Origin: an uncultured Lachnospiraceae bacterium
GTDB taxonomy: Bacteria; Bacillota; Clostridia; Lachnospirales; Lachnospiraceae
Assembly (NCBI GenBank): GCA_946633495.1
Contig: CAMPAX010000057.1
Span: 1 to 11,393, forward strand
Direction of reading: 5' to 3'
Length of the DNA stretch: 11,393 nt
Shown here: positions 1 through 8,500 of the stretch, one piece after another
Numbering within the stretch: the first letter of the stretch is position 1
Layout of the letters: each line of letters begins with the position of its first letter
Made by a program: the position numbers and the translations under genes
Notes under the pieces: generated by a model
Told to the model about the DNA's origin: nothing
The model's input: only the letters and a program-made list of their open reading frames with translations
Databases searched by the model: none

Positions 1-20
1 AAGAAAAACGAAAGCAATAT

Positions 21-56
21 AAAAATACCTCGGGGAAAGCTCCCGAGGTATTTTTT
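21..56 (-). terminator. Rho-independent terminator, probably bidirectional
   Basis: A perfect inverted repeat pairs 21-34 with 42-55: a GC-rich core (ACCTCGGG at 27-34 with CCCGAGGT at 42-49) flanked by A/T pairs, around a 7-base loop. It has a T run on the plus strand after the stem (51-56) and, on the minus strand, a T-rich run (TTTTTAT) leaving the stem. It lies 8 bases past the stop codon of the minus-strand gene at 64-282, so it most likely ends that transcription unit. The symmetric A/T flanks would also stop transcription entering from the left edge. Confidence 0.9.
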
Positions 57-63
57 ATATGCA

Positions 64-282
64 TCAGCCAATTGTAAAAGAACAGCCATTTTTGGAACTA
101 AGAACGATGGGTTCTAAGATTCCCTTTTCCCCAAGCGTACGAACCACCGCCGGTTTCCCTTGTTTTTTAGTCCATTTCTGCTCAAGTCCACTGGATTTCA
201 GCCACAGCTTTGTAAGAAAAGCGAGTATTACCACACCTACGATCAAGATTAAAAATGTCACAAACAGTCTCTTCTTCTCCAT
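64..282 (-). CDS. Small single-pass membrane protein of unknown function (72 aa)
   Basis: I do not recognise a family. The protein begins MEKKRLFV and has one strongly hydrophobic stretch at about residues 6-27 (valines, leucines, isoleucines), followed by a basic patch with Lys and Trp and a polar tail of about 40 residues containing one Cys. This is the layout of a small single-pass membrane protein or an uncleaved signal anchor. The ATG at 282 has a good ribosome binding site, GAGGT, six bases upstream (minus strand). The TGA stop is followed at once by the strong terminator at 21-56. The start signal plus terminator support a real gene, though it is short and has no visible homologue. It may be the last gene of the transcript from the transglutaminase cluster, or have its own promoter in the 124-base gap to its right; I could not find a clean -35/-10 pair there. 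Confidence 0.65.
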   Translation of the reverse strand: MEKKRLFVTFLILIVGVVILAFLTKLWLKSSGLEQKWTKKQGKPAVVRTLGEKGILEPIVLSSKNGCSFTIG

Positions 283-406
283 ATCTGACCTCGTCTGTCC
301 GGATCCATATGCAGATCCTTATTCTTTCGATCCAAGTTTTTCCTAACCGAAAAAAGCTTACCAAACCAAAGTGACTCTAAAGTGACTAATCATTCATTTT
401 TCAATT
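283..406. other. AT-rich intergenic stretch
   Basis: No gene is supported in these 124 bases. They separate the GGDEF-like remnant from the small membrane protein gene. They hold the short direct repeat at 368-387 and an AT-rich tract with an imperfect TTTTTC/GAAAAA inverted repeat near 336-355. The tract is not GC-rich enough to be called a terminator. A promoter for the gene at 64-282 would be expected here, but I see no convincing -35/-10 pair on the minus strand. Confidence 0.5.
368..387. repeat. Short direct repeat AAAGTGACT x2, 11-base period
   Basis: The nonamer AAAGTGACT occurs at 368-376 and again at 379-387, so the two copies are one helical turn apart. On the minus strand this reads AGTCACTTT twice, about 85 bases upstream of the ATG of the small membrane protein gene. 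Helically phased direct repeats like this can be operator half-sites, but no regulator is identified and the repeat is short enough to arise by chance. Confidence 0.4.
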
Positions 407-589
407 TTATTTTTTGCTGTCCGGCTTCATGGCCCGAACATGTAGGAAACGCCCTTCTTTTCGGAACTGTTCCTTGATTGCTGCCTTATCGTCGTACATC
501 CGCTGGTCCGCTTCTTTGATCATATCCTCCACCGGTTTCACGATGATCGGTTTCACATTCAGATTCACACTGAAAATTCCGGGTATCAA
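407..589 (-). pseudogene. Fragment resembling the C-terminal end of a GGDEF (diguanylate cyclase) domain
   Basis: These 60 codons include MIKEADQRMYDDKAAIK at about residues 23-39. This matches the end of GGDEF domains, where a helix with the pattern ADxxMYxxK closes the fold. Everything that makes a cyclase is absent: there is no GGDEF/GGEEF loop and no upstream half, because the DNA to the right is the transglutaminase gene. The piece is in the same reading frame as that gene, separated only by its TAG stop (596-598) and two codons (ATC TCT). A TTG at 587-589 has GGAGGAG at 599-605 as a possible ribosome binding site, nine bases away, so a short peptide could still be made. However, that purine run also encodes the Glu-Glu end of the transglutaminase. 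The best reading is the remnant of a lost or truncated c-di-GMP gene. A stand-alone small protein is the alternative. Confidence 0.5.
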
Positions 590-595
590 AGAGAT

Positions 596-1900
596 CTACT
601 CCTCCGAAAGCTCCAGTTTGTACTCCCCATGACGGAGTTTTACCTTGGCCGGACTGGAATAGGGAGTCATGGGATAACGTGTGGTGTCATAATTATAATA
701 CCCCGGCCGGACATTTCGGGCAAATTCCTGAATCTCATAATCCGTTTCAAGAAATCCGATATGTACACTGGTATAGACCGGAGAAGGATCCATATGGTAC
801 CAGTTATCATTGATCCGGACCATCAGCCAGTAATGCTGTCCCGGTCCGGGTTTCCTTTCCATCAGAATGTTCTCGATCCCCGCAGCATCCAGCAGTTTCT
901 TGCAGGTGATGGCGTGGGTATAGCAGTCCCCGGATTCACCGTTCATCCCGGCAAGCGCTTCCTCCACATCATCCCGGGGGGTTCTGGAATTGTTCCATGG
1001 GATATTCCTCCGTACCCATACATATATGGCAAACGCCTTCCCGATATCCGACATATCCTCCGAGATCAGTTCGGAAAGAAGCTCCTCAGTCCGTGCCTCC
1101 AAAGCCTTCATATCACCGTAATTCTCCGGCCGTTCCTTCACCGTTACGATCACGGAGGTTTCTCCGGTACGGTCATATTTATCCGTTGCGGAATAAATCA
1201 CGGGATAGACGCCCGGCCGGTCTAAATTCACCCTGGAATTATCGATGACAAGCGAAACCTCCGGATCCATCTCATCCTCCACCGTGACACCGGTGCGATA
1301 GGCGATACTCTCTCCCACAAAAATGTTCCTGTTCTCCGCTCCGTGAATCACAGGCTTCTTCTCCGGATCATAGAGTGTAAGGGTCGGGGTAAGAAGCGTT
1401 CTGTTCCCGCCGGCATCCTCCAGGACAAGAGTCACCTCCTGCGTTCCCTCCACAGACAGCCGGACCGCCTGCTGGAAAAAGACCGAGATCTCCGTCACAT
1501 CGGACATGGATACGATAAAATCCTCCGGACTTATCCTCTCACCGATGGCCCGGATCAGATCCCGCGTTTCTCCTACCGGTGCTACCGTATCCTGCACGAT
1601 CAGCGTGGATTCCTTCGTCAGCGGTCCGTAGGACAGCGTCACGGGATATGCCCCGGTATGTGTAAGATCCACATTTGAAAGATCCGTTTCCAGAGCCACG
1701 AAGCCCATGGGTTCCTCTTCAAAATCCAATACGGTGGGCAGCGTTCTTCGCCCTGCCTCGACCTTGACCGCAGGGAGAATATTCTGATTGAACCGGGACA
1801 TGAGGATTCCACCCGTCACCACCCCGCCGATCAGAATGACCAGAAGAGCGACCGTAAGGATCAGACGTATTCTGTTGTTGGATGTATTCTTCTTTCCCAT
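596..1900 (-). CDS. Membrane-anchored transglutaminase-like protein with Ig-like repeats (434 aa)
   Basis: Numbering is from the ATG at 1900. A basic N-terminus (MGKKNTSNNR) precedes one membrane span at about 12-34, so the rest is probably outside the cell. Three beta-rich, Ig-like units follow at about 43-104, 105-178 and 182-255; the first and third carry GxYPVxxxYxxxD-type strands (GAYPVTLSYG, GVYPVIYSATD) seen in bacterial Ig/HYR-like domains. The C-terminal half, about 268-378, is a transglutaminase-like (papain-fold) domain with an intact triad: Cys326 in GDCYTHA, His356 in QHYWLMV and Asp371 in YHMDPSP. It may act as a protease, amidase or crosslinking enzyme on an envelope substrate; which is not visible. 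The ATG at 1900 is preferred over the one at 1951 (451 aa) because AGGAAAG lies just upstream of it and the upstream ATG has no comparable site. It is the last gene of the moxR-DUF58-DUF4129 set, 60 bases after its neighbour. Confidence 0.9.
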   Translation of the reverse strand: MGKKNTSNNRIRLILTVALLVILIGGVVTGGILMSRFNQNILPAVKVEAGRRTLPTVLDFEEEPMGFVALETDLSNVDLTHTGAYPVTLSYGPLTKESTLIVQDTVAPVGETRDLIRAIGERISPEDFIVSMSDVTEISVFFQQAVRLSVEGTQEVTLVLEDAGGNRTLLTPTLTLYDPEKKPVIHGAENRNIFVGESIAYRTGVTVEDEMDPEVSLVIDNSRVNLDRPGVYPVIYSATDKYDRTGETSVIVTVKERPENYGDMKALEARTEELLSELISEDMSDIGKAFAIYVWVRRNIPWNNSRTPRDDVEEALAGMNGESGDCYTHAITCKKLLDAAGIENILMERKPGPGQHYWLMVRINDNWYHMDPSPVYTSVHIGFLETDYEIQEFARNVRPGYYNYDTTRYPMTPYSSPAKVKLRHGEYKLELSEE

Positions 1901-1904
1901 ATGT

Positions 1905-1911
1905 CTTTCCT
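1905..1911 (-). promoter_or_regulatory. Ribosome binding site AGGAAAG deciding the start of the transglutaminase gene
   Basis: On the minus strand AGGAAAG lies four bases before the ATG at 1898-1900 (the AGGA core is seven bases away). The in-frame ATG at 1949-1951 is preceded by GATCGAAGCGT, with no purine-rich match to 16S rRNA. The downstream start also places the basic MGKK segment directly before the membrane anchor. Confidence 0.65.
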
Positions 1912-1960
1912 GCTGCTTCTCTCTGCTTTGGATCACCCGAAATGCTTCCATACGCTTCGA

Positions 1961-3295
1961 TCACTTTGCATCGATGTCTGCATGCTTCATCTTTGAAAGA
2001 TATGCCCGGTCCACGGTTACATTTCCGTACCGGACACGATTGTAAAGGGCTGTCAGCTCCGGAAGCGCCACGTTGTACTCTTCCCGGATCTTTTCCTCTA
2101 TGTCAGCCGTAGTATCTGTTTCCGAAGGAGTGATCTCTTTTTTATACTGCAGGATCCTTTTTTTGTAGATCCGTCTCGCCCGCTCCTCCATGGACATGGA
2201 TTCCCGTATCCTTTGGATGAAGGAAGGATGTACGATCTTCGTTCTTCTGTCCGGCTGTACTGTTTCCACTACCCGCTCTGCCTCAGTCCGTTGATGATAA
2301 CGTGTCGACAGAACGCGCAGGATCCTTGAAATGATCTTGATGATCACAAAGACCGCCAGGGCGATCAGCGCCCCCTTCAGAATAAATTCCAGGATATTGG
2401 TATACATTCCCGGTTTTGTCACTTCCTGACGCATCTGATGTGCGATCTCATGCGTTCTCTCCCTGCTTCCGAAACCAAAAAGATTCCCGATCCAGCGAAA
2501 TGCCAGCACCACTCCGTAGAAGATTGCTTTCAGGATACTGAGTCCTGCCTGCAGAAATCCCACAAACGCATCCGGCAGATGCACTGCTTCCCCCAGCAGG
2601 ATCGCCACGATCATGCATAGGAACAGCCCAACGATGATCCAGGAATTAACCTTCAGGATCTGCCGGACGGGAATCCCCCGCACATCCTTTGTGGAATCTA
2701 TATATTTCTGGGTACCGTCTACATACAGGATCAAAAGATAAAATATAAGTGCCACCCCGGTCAGGATCGCAGCGATCCGCGGGAGTCCGTCGATATCATA
2801 GAGAAAGCCAAAGGCCGTTGCCAAAAGCCCCATTACGAAAATCGGCCAGGGGACATCCATGGCTTCGGAGAGGATCCCGCCCCTTGCCATAAAATGACAG
2901 GCGGTAAACATCAGTCCGATCGCAAGCCCGATCAGCATCCATTGTTCCATGGCGTCAACTGCAAAAATACTGTTATTCGCAGCTTCTATAACGTTTTCCG
3001 GCTCCGGAACCCTGATTCCTCCTGCCGTCTTTCCTACGGTCTGTTCCACAGCCGCTTTCAGCGGAAGAAGCCAGATCCCCACGCTCGCAGCTACGGTAAA
3101 TAAGATCACGGGCCAGATATGCTCCACATGGGTCCTCAGAAAATAACTGCCCAGGAAAAGTACCGCCATCACAAGAAGCCCCACCCACGAAACATGCGGA
3201 CGTTTCGTGGAGAGGAGAAACATTTCCATAAACAGGAGATAAAATGTATATGAATATAACGCCCGAAAGAGAAGACGCGCTTTTTCGGTTCTCAT
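1961..3295 (-). CDS. Polytopic membrane protein with C-terminal DUF4129-like domain (444 aa)
   Basis: Hydropathy read by eye gives about nine membrane spans, at roughly residues 10-28, 36-54, 60-78, 116-135, 149-167, 173-192, 217-237, 245-272 and 302-325. A long polar, basic tail follows, presumably cytoplasmic. The tail ends in a helical region (about 365-440) with LYNRVRYG at 417-424, which matches the LYxxxRYG-type motif of DUF4129. In many bacteria DUF4129 is fused to the transmembrane transglutaminase (DUF3488-TGase) of MoxR/DUF58 clusters; here the polytopic part and the transglutaminase are separate, adjacent genes. It probably forms the membrane scaffold or partner of the transglutaminase-like protein. 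The ATG at 3295 has a perfect AGGAGG in front. An in-frame GTG at 3370 would add 25 arginine-rich residues (469 aa) and shorten the gap to the DUF58 gene to 9 bases; I consider it less likely. Confidence 0.85.
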   Translation of the reverse strand: MRTEKARLLFRALYSYTFYLLFMEMFLLSTKRPHVSWVGLLVMAVLFLGSYFLRTHVEHIWPVILFTVAASVGIWLLPLKAAVEQTVGKTAGGIRVPEPENVIEAANNSIFAVDAMEQWMLIGLAIGLMFTACHFMARGGILSEAMDVPWPIFVMGLLATAFGFLYDIDGLPRIAAILTGVALIFYLLILYVDGTQKYIDSTKDVRGIPVRQILKVNSWIIVGLFLCMIVAILLGEAVHLPDAFVGFLQAGLSILKAIFYGVVLAFRWIGNLFGFGSRERTHEIAHQMRQEVTKPGMYTNILEFILKGALIALAVFVIIKIISRILRVLSTRYHQRTEAERVVETVQPDRRTKIVHPSFIQRIRESMSMEERARRIYKKRILQYKKEITPSETDTTADIEEKIREEYNVALPELTALYNRVRYGNVTVDRAYLSKMKHADIDAK

Positions 3296-3299
3296 AACG

Positions 3300-3305
3300 C
3301 CTCCT
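3300..3305 (-). promoter_or_regulatory. Ribosome binding site AGGAGG deciding the start of the DUF4129-like gene
   Basis: A consensus AGGAGG (minus strand) ends four bases before the ATG at 3293-3295. This favours that ATG over the in-frame GTG at 3368-3370, whose upstream AGGTGA match overlaps the stop of the DUF58 gene. Confidence 0.7.
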
Positions 3306-3379
3306 GTATCGTACGATCCACTGCGTTTTCTTCGGACCATCCGGAAGGATCTGCCTCGGTCCCTGCGCACCGCACGCTG

Positions 3380-4501
3380 TCACCTGTCAAACTCACTGAC
3401 TTCCCAGCCATAGAGATATGGCCGACGGGATTCAAAGCCGATTTTCTTATAATACGGTACCACGCAGAGAACCGTGGCATCCTCCCGGATCAGCCGATCC
3501 AGCCGAAGGAGCAGATCCTCTTTATAGTACGGAGAGATCACGAGATACAGCGTATTCCGGCTGACGGATTTCAGTTCCGCGTCGATCCGGCCGAGAAAGA
3601 CATCCTTGCCCTGTGATTTCCTTACCATGGTAAGATATTTATCAATGGTGATGCCGTGAGACAGTTCCGAACCCATTCCGGGCTCCGTGATGGACTGCTC
3701 TTCTTCTGTCAGTCCGTTGCACCAGACGGATACCCGTTCCTTGTCCTTTAAATGGACACGCGCCAGAGAACTGGTAACTGAGATGGCCTCTTCCAGCAGG
3801 CGGTCAGCGCGGATCATGGAATCCGTATCCAGATTCAGCAGGATCTTCACCTCGGCATCCTGTGTCGGATCCACCAGATTCACCTTCCACTCTCCCGTTC
3901 TGGCAGACTGTTTCCAGTTAATGGAACGGTATGGATCCTGGGACTGATAATCGCGCAGCCCCCGAAAACTGAGGGGGTCCTCGATCAGACTGCGCCTTGC
4001 AGCCATCTCCCCGATCCGTCCGCGTGTCAGAGTTGCCAGTTCACTGACATCTATCTTCTCCGGGAATACATAGATTCCCTTTTCTTCCTTTTGAGACATG
4101 GCAAAAACACGGGACATGAAAAAGTCACGCACCATGATATTTACCGATTCTACACCAAAATGTCCCCGTTCCGATCCCCGAAACGCCAGCGTCCGCTGGA
4201 TCTTCTGGTGTCCGAGAATGGAGAATACATCATTCCGATGATAATAATCCGTAACCACCGAATTCTCCATATCCTGAAACCGAAGGGCCCGATCCACAGA
4301 AAACTTGTAATGAAATACAGGCAGGGGCAGGGCCTTGTCATTTTCGATCTCCAGCGTAAGCTCGGCTTCTTCCCCGCATTCCATATATTCCCTGCTGAAA
4401 AAAAGCCCGGTTCTTAACCCCTTCTTCCAGTATTTTCGGTATAGACGTTCCTGTGCAATATAAATCACGCCTATCATCAACACGATCAATAAAAGATGCA
4501 T
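3380..4501 (-). CDS. DUF58 domain-containing protein (373 aa)
   Basis: The N-terminus is one hydrophobic span (about residues 3-16, LLLIVLMIGVIYIA), followed by a basic linker that suggests membrane anchoring. A beta-rich segment covers about 33-160. The diagnostic DUF58 motif is at about 176-207: DPLSFRGLRDYQ, then DPYRSINWKQSARTGEW. This is the F-x-G-x-R-x-Y-x-x-x-D-x-x-R-x-I-x-W-K pattern. The region after it (from about 213, VKILLNLDTDSM) resembles the start of a von Willebrand A-like fold. DUF58 proteins are usual partners of MoxR ATPases and are thought to be their clients or co-chaperone targets; biochemical roles are mostly unknown. It starts 18 bases after the moxR stop with AGGAGG seven bases upstream of the ATG, so the two are surely co-transcribed. 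An 84-base gap separates it from the next gene if that gene starts at 3295. Confidence 0.93.
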   Translation of the reverse strand: MHLLLIVLMIGVIYIAQERLYRKYWKKGLRTGLFFSREYMECGEEAELTLEIENDKALPLPVFHYKFSVDRALRFQDMENSVVTDYYHRNDVFSILGHQKIQRTLAFRGSERGHFGVESVNIMVRDFFMSRVFAMSQKEEKGIYVFPEKIDVSELATLTRGRIGEMAARRSLIEDPLSFRGLRDYQSQDPYRSINWKQSARTGEWKVNLVDPTQDAEVKILLNLDTDSMIRADRLLEEAISVTSSLARVHLKDKERVSVWCNGLTEEEQSITEPGMGSELSHGITIDKYLTMVRKSQGKDVFLGRIDAELKSVSRNTLYLVISPYYKEDLLLRLDRLIREDATVLCVVPYYKKIGFESRRPYLYGWEVSEFDR

Positions 4502-4519
4502 AGGCAGTCCTCCTGCATA

Positions 4520-5461
4520 TCAGTTCCATTTTTCTGTCGGAACCGGTACTCCCCGTACCAGCTCCCGGATCTGCTGTGCACCATCTGTAACTCCGACTGC
4601 CGTCATGACTCTGTGTCCAAAGACATAAGGTGCCAGAAAACGGACATCATCCGGGATCACAAAGTCCCGTCCGGAGATGGCCGCAAAACTCATGGACGCA
4701 CGAAGAAGCGCAAGACTGGCTCTGGGGCTCACGCCCAAAAGAAGCCTGCCGCTGTTTCTTGTTGATTCCGACACAGCCAGAAGATAATCCCGAACCTCCG
4801 GTTTCACCGTCACTTCGGTAACCGCATCCGCCGCTTCTTCCAGCTGCTGTACCGATGCAACCGCAGAAAGTTCTTCCATGGGGCTCTGCCGCATGAACCG
4901 ATCCAGCATGGCTCCCTCCTGTTCCTGTGACAGCGGCTTCATGGAAAGCTTCATCAGAAAACGGTCCAATTGCGCTTCCGGCAGAGGATAGGTCCCTGTG
5001 GTCTCGATGGGATTCTCCGTGGCGATCACCAAAAACGGCTTTTCCAGAGGAAGCGTTTCTCCATCGATGGTTACATGCCGTTCCTCCATGGCCTCCAGAA
5101 GCGCACTCTGGGTACGAGGTGTGGCACGGTTGATCTCATCCGCAAGAAACAGATTCGTGAATACCGGTCCCCGCATCAGCGAAAACTCCTGGCTTTTCTG
5201 ATTGTAAACAGAAAGTCCGGTGATGTCCTGCGGCAGAAGGTCCGGTGTAAACTGCACCCGTCGGAAGGTTCCATCCACGCTTTTGGCAAATGCCTTGGCA
5301 AGACTGGTCTTGCCTGTGCCCGGCACGTCCTCCAACAGGACGTGCCCCCGGGACAGGATGGCCGTGAAGAGCAGCGTAAAGACCTCTTCCTGACCAACGA
5401 TCACACGCTGAACATTGCCAAGAACATCTGTGTACAGGTTTCTGACATCTTGTAGATTCAT
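4520..5461 (-). CDS. MoxR family AAA+ ATPase (313 aa)
   Basis: This is a complete MoxR-type AAA+ protein. Walker A is EDVPGTGKTS (Lys51, Thr52), and Walker B is NLFLADEINRA with Asp108 and Glu109. Sensor 1 is VIATENP with Asn150. An arginine-finger candidate is Arg167 in PEAQLDRF. Sensor 2 is GVSPRAS with Arg247 in the C-terminal helical lid, and PDDVRFLAPYV lies near 270-280 as usual in the family. MoxR ATPases form rings that act as chaperone-like remodelers, often helping to mature or insert cofactors in partner proteins encoded next to them. Here the partner is the DUF58 protein 18 bases downstream. The start codon at 5461 has GAGGT seven bases before it. Length is normal for the family. 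It lies 65 bases after purL with no clear terminator, so it may be read from the purL transcript as well as from an unseen promoter of its own. Confidence 0.96.
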   Translation of the reverse strand: MNLQDVRNLYTDVLGNVQRVIVGQEEVFTLLFTAILSRGHVLLEDVPGTGKTSLAKAFAKSVDGTFRRVQFTPDLLPQDITGLSVYNQKSQEFSLMRGPVFTNLFLADEINRATPRTQSALLEAMEERHVTIDGETLPLEKPFLVIATENPIETTGTYPLPEAQLDRFLMKLSMKPLSQEQEGAMLDRFMRQSPMEELSAVASVQQLEEAADAVTEVTVKPEVRDYLLAVSESTRNSGRLLLGVSPRASLALLRASMSFAAISGRDFVIPDDVRFLAPYVFGHRVMTAVGVTDGAQQIRELVRGVPVPTEKWN

Positions 5462-5526
5462 AGTACTTACCTCAATGATGGGAACATGTAACTTCCGAGG
5501 AGCAAAGGGCGAAAAGTCCCTTCGGA

Positions 5527-8500
5527 TTACAGGAAATACTCCACGCCGGATTCCATGATCAACTGGTTTTTATCACCATAGATGTTGATGTAATCTCCGT
5601 CCTGGCGCCGCTCGGAGTGCCCCATCTTACCCAGAACACGTCCGTCCGGACTGGTGATTCCTTCGATGGCCATGTAGGAACCATTTACATTGAAGTCCTC
5701 GTCCATGGTCGGATTGCCTTCCAGATCCACGTACTGTGTCGCTACCTGTCCGTTTGCAAAAAGCTTCTCCAGCCATTTGTCATTTGCCACGAAACGTCCT
5801 TCTCCATGGGACATGGGGATCGCATATACGCCGCCCAGCTCTGCCTTCTGCAGCCAGGGGGACTTGTTGGAAACCACCTTGGTATAGGCGATGCGGGACT
5901 GATGGCGTCCGATGGAGTTCCGTGCCAGAGTCGGTGAATTCTCACTCTGGGGACGGATCTCTCCGTAAGGAAGAAGTCCCAGCTTGATCAGGGCCTGGAA
6001 GCCGTTGCAGATTCCCAGTGCCAGACCATCCCGCTCATACAGGAGCTTCTGCAGCTCCTCCTTGATCTTCTCGTTCCGGAAGGTGGTCGCGATGAACTTC
6101 GCGGAACCGTCCGGTTCATCACCGCCGGAGAAACCGCCGGGGATCATCACGATCTGTGCCTGGCTGATCTCTCTTGCGAAGGCATCCACGGATTCCCGGA
6201 TACCCTCGGCGTCCATATTGTTCAGGATGATGGTATGTACATCCGCACCTGCGCGAAGGAAGGCTCTTGCCGTATCGTCCTCACAGTTGGTTCCGGGGAA
6301 GACCGGAATGAAGACTCTCGGCTTTGCCACCTTATGCTTGCAGATATAAATATTCTTCTCTTCGTAAAGACCGGTATCGATCGTCTTTTGTTCCACGCCG
6401 GAAGCTACCGGGAATACCTTCTTCAATGTTCCGGTCCAGGCTGCCAGCGCTTCTTCCAGATCAATGGCAGCAGCGCCGTAAGTAAACTTCGGCTCTGCCG
6501 TTACGGTACCGATCACGGTTGCCGGTATTTCCAGTTCGGACAGCTGATCCGCACGTACCTCCATCAGGATGGCACCATAAGCCTTTTCTACCAGACCTTT
6601 CCCGGAGATACTCTTCTCGTCCAGAGCCACACCCAGCTTATTACCGAAGGCCATCTTGCTGACTGCCTCGATCACGCCGCCGAAGCCGATGGCATAGGCA
6701 CTCTCGATCTGTCCCTTCTCAACCGCCTTACGAACAGCAGCATATTTCTCCAATGCATCGGCATAAACCGGAAGATCATATGCATCCCGGTCCACCTTCA
6801 GAAGGACAAGCACATTTCCGGCCTTCTTCAGCTCCGGAGTAACGATATTCTGCAGGGTGTTCACATCCACTGCAAAGGACACCAATGTCGGCGGAACATC
6901 GATCTCGTTGAAGGAACCGGACATGGAATCCTTACCGCCGATGGACGGAAGTCCGAGGCCGATCTCGGCGCTGTAGGCGCCGAGAAGTGCTGCCAGCGGC
7001 TTGCCCCAGCGGGTGGGATCCTCGGTCATACGCTCGAAATACTCCTGGAAGGTGAGACGGATCTTCGATACATCTCCGCCGGCCGCAGCGATCTTCGCTA
7101 CGGAATCCAGTACCGCATAGCTGGAACCGTGATACGGACTCCAGGAGGAAAGATACGGATCATACCCATAGCTCATCATGGTGACCGTATCGCATTTTTC
7201 AGTCATAAGGGGCAGCTTGGCCGTCATAGTCTGAATGGGTGTCAGCTGGTACTTACCGCCGTAAGGCATGGTCACCGTACCTGCGCCGATGGTGGAGTCA
7301 AACATTTCCACCAGGCCACGCTGTGAGCAGACATTCAGATCTGCCAGAGTATCGAGCCAGGTCTTAGCCAGATCCGCCGGCTCTTCCACAGCGAAATAGC
7401 TCTTTGCTTCCGGCTGTTCTACCCTTGCGGTAGTTTCCTGATGGGCACCGTTGGTATTGATAAATGCACGGCTGAGGTTAACTACCTCTTTGCCCCTCCA
7501 TTTCAGGATCATCCGGGGTTCCTCGGTTACGGTGGCCACTGCTACCGCTTCCAGATTCTCTTCCCGGGCATAGGCGATCATGGTGTCCACATCCTTCGGA
7601 TCCACCACCAGAGCCATACGCTCCTGAGATTCGGAGATGGCCAGCTCCGTTCCGTCCAAACCGGCGTATTTCTTCGGCACCAGATCCAGGTTGATATCCA
7701 GGCCGTCTGCCAGCTCGCCGATGGCTACGGACACACCGCCCGCACCGAAATCGTTACATTTCTTGATGAGTTTTGCCACCTCGGGACGACGGAACAGACG
7801 CTGCAGCTTCCGCTCGGTGGGAGGATTTCCCTTCTGCACCTCTGCGCCGCAGGTTTCCAGACTTTCGGAAGTGTGAGCCTTGGAGGAACCGGTAGCTCCG
7901 CCGCAGCCGTCACGGCCGGTACGTCCGCCCATGAGGATGATGACATCTCCCGGATCGGAGGTCATGCGCATGACATTTTCCTTCGGAGCAGCACCGATGA
8001 CGGCACCGATCTCCATACGCTTTGCAACATAATTCGGATGATAGATCTCATTTACAAGACCGGTAGCCAGACCGATCTGATTACCATAGGAGGAATACCC
8101 CTCTGCTGCCGTGGTGACGATCTTTCGCTGGGGAAGCTTGTTCGCCATGGTCTGCTTCAGAGAAACCGTGGGATCTGCAGCACCGGTAACACGCATCGCC
8201 TGATATACATAGGTACGGCCTGACAGCGGGTCACGGATGGCTCCGCCCAGGCAGGTGGCAGCGCCACCGAAGGGCTCGATCTCCGTGGGATGATTATGTG
8301 TTTCATTCTTGAAGCTTCCCAGCCAGTCCTGTTTCTCTCCGTCGATCTCCACCGGAACCACGATAGTGCAGGCATTGATCTCATCGGACACATCCAGGTC
8401 CTGGAGCTTGCCTTCTGCCCGAAGTCGCTTCATACCCATCAGGGCAATATCCATGAGGCAGGTAAACTTGTCCGGGCGGCCGGCGTTTATCTTTGCTGCG

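Noticed and set aside
182..364. Minus-strand frame of 60 codons overlapping the small membrane protein gene
   Set aside because: It shares DNA with the better supported frame at 64-282, is rich in Arg, Ile and Trp, has no plausible ribosome binding site and matches no family.
3308..3317. Perfect ten-base palindrome ATCGTACGAT before the DUF4129-like gene
   Set aside because: It is too short to distinguish from chance and does not coincide with a visible promoter.
5495..5525. Possible terminator hairpin between purL and moxR
   Set aside because: AAGGG (5505-5509) can pair with CCCTT (5518-5522), but the stem is only five base pairs and no T run follows on the minus strand. It is not strong enough to call.
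6235..8223. Two plus-strand frames (363 and 260 codons) opposite the middle of purL
   Set aside because: Same reasoning: antisense shadows rich in His, Arg and Gly with no domain signature.
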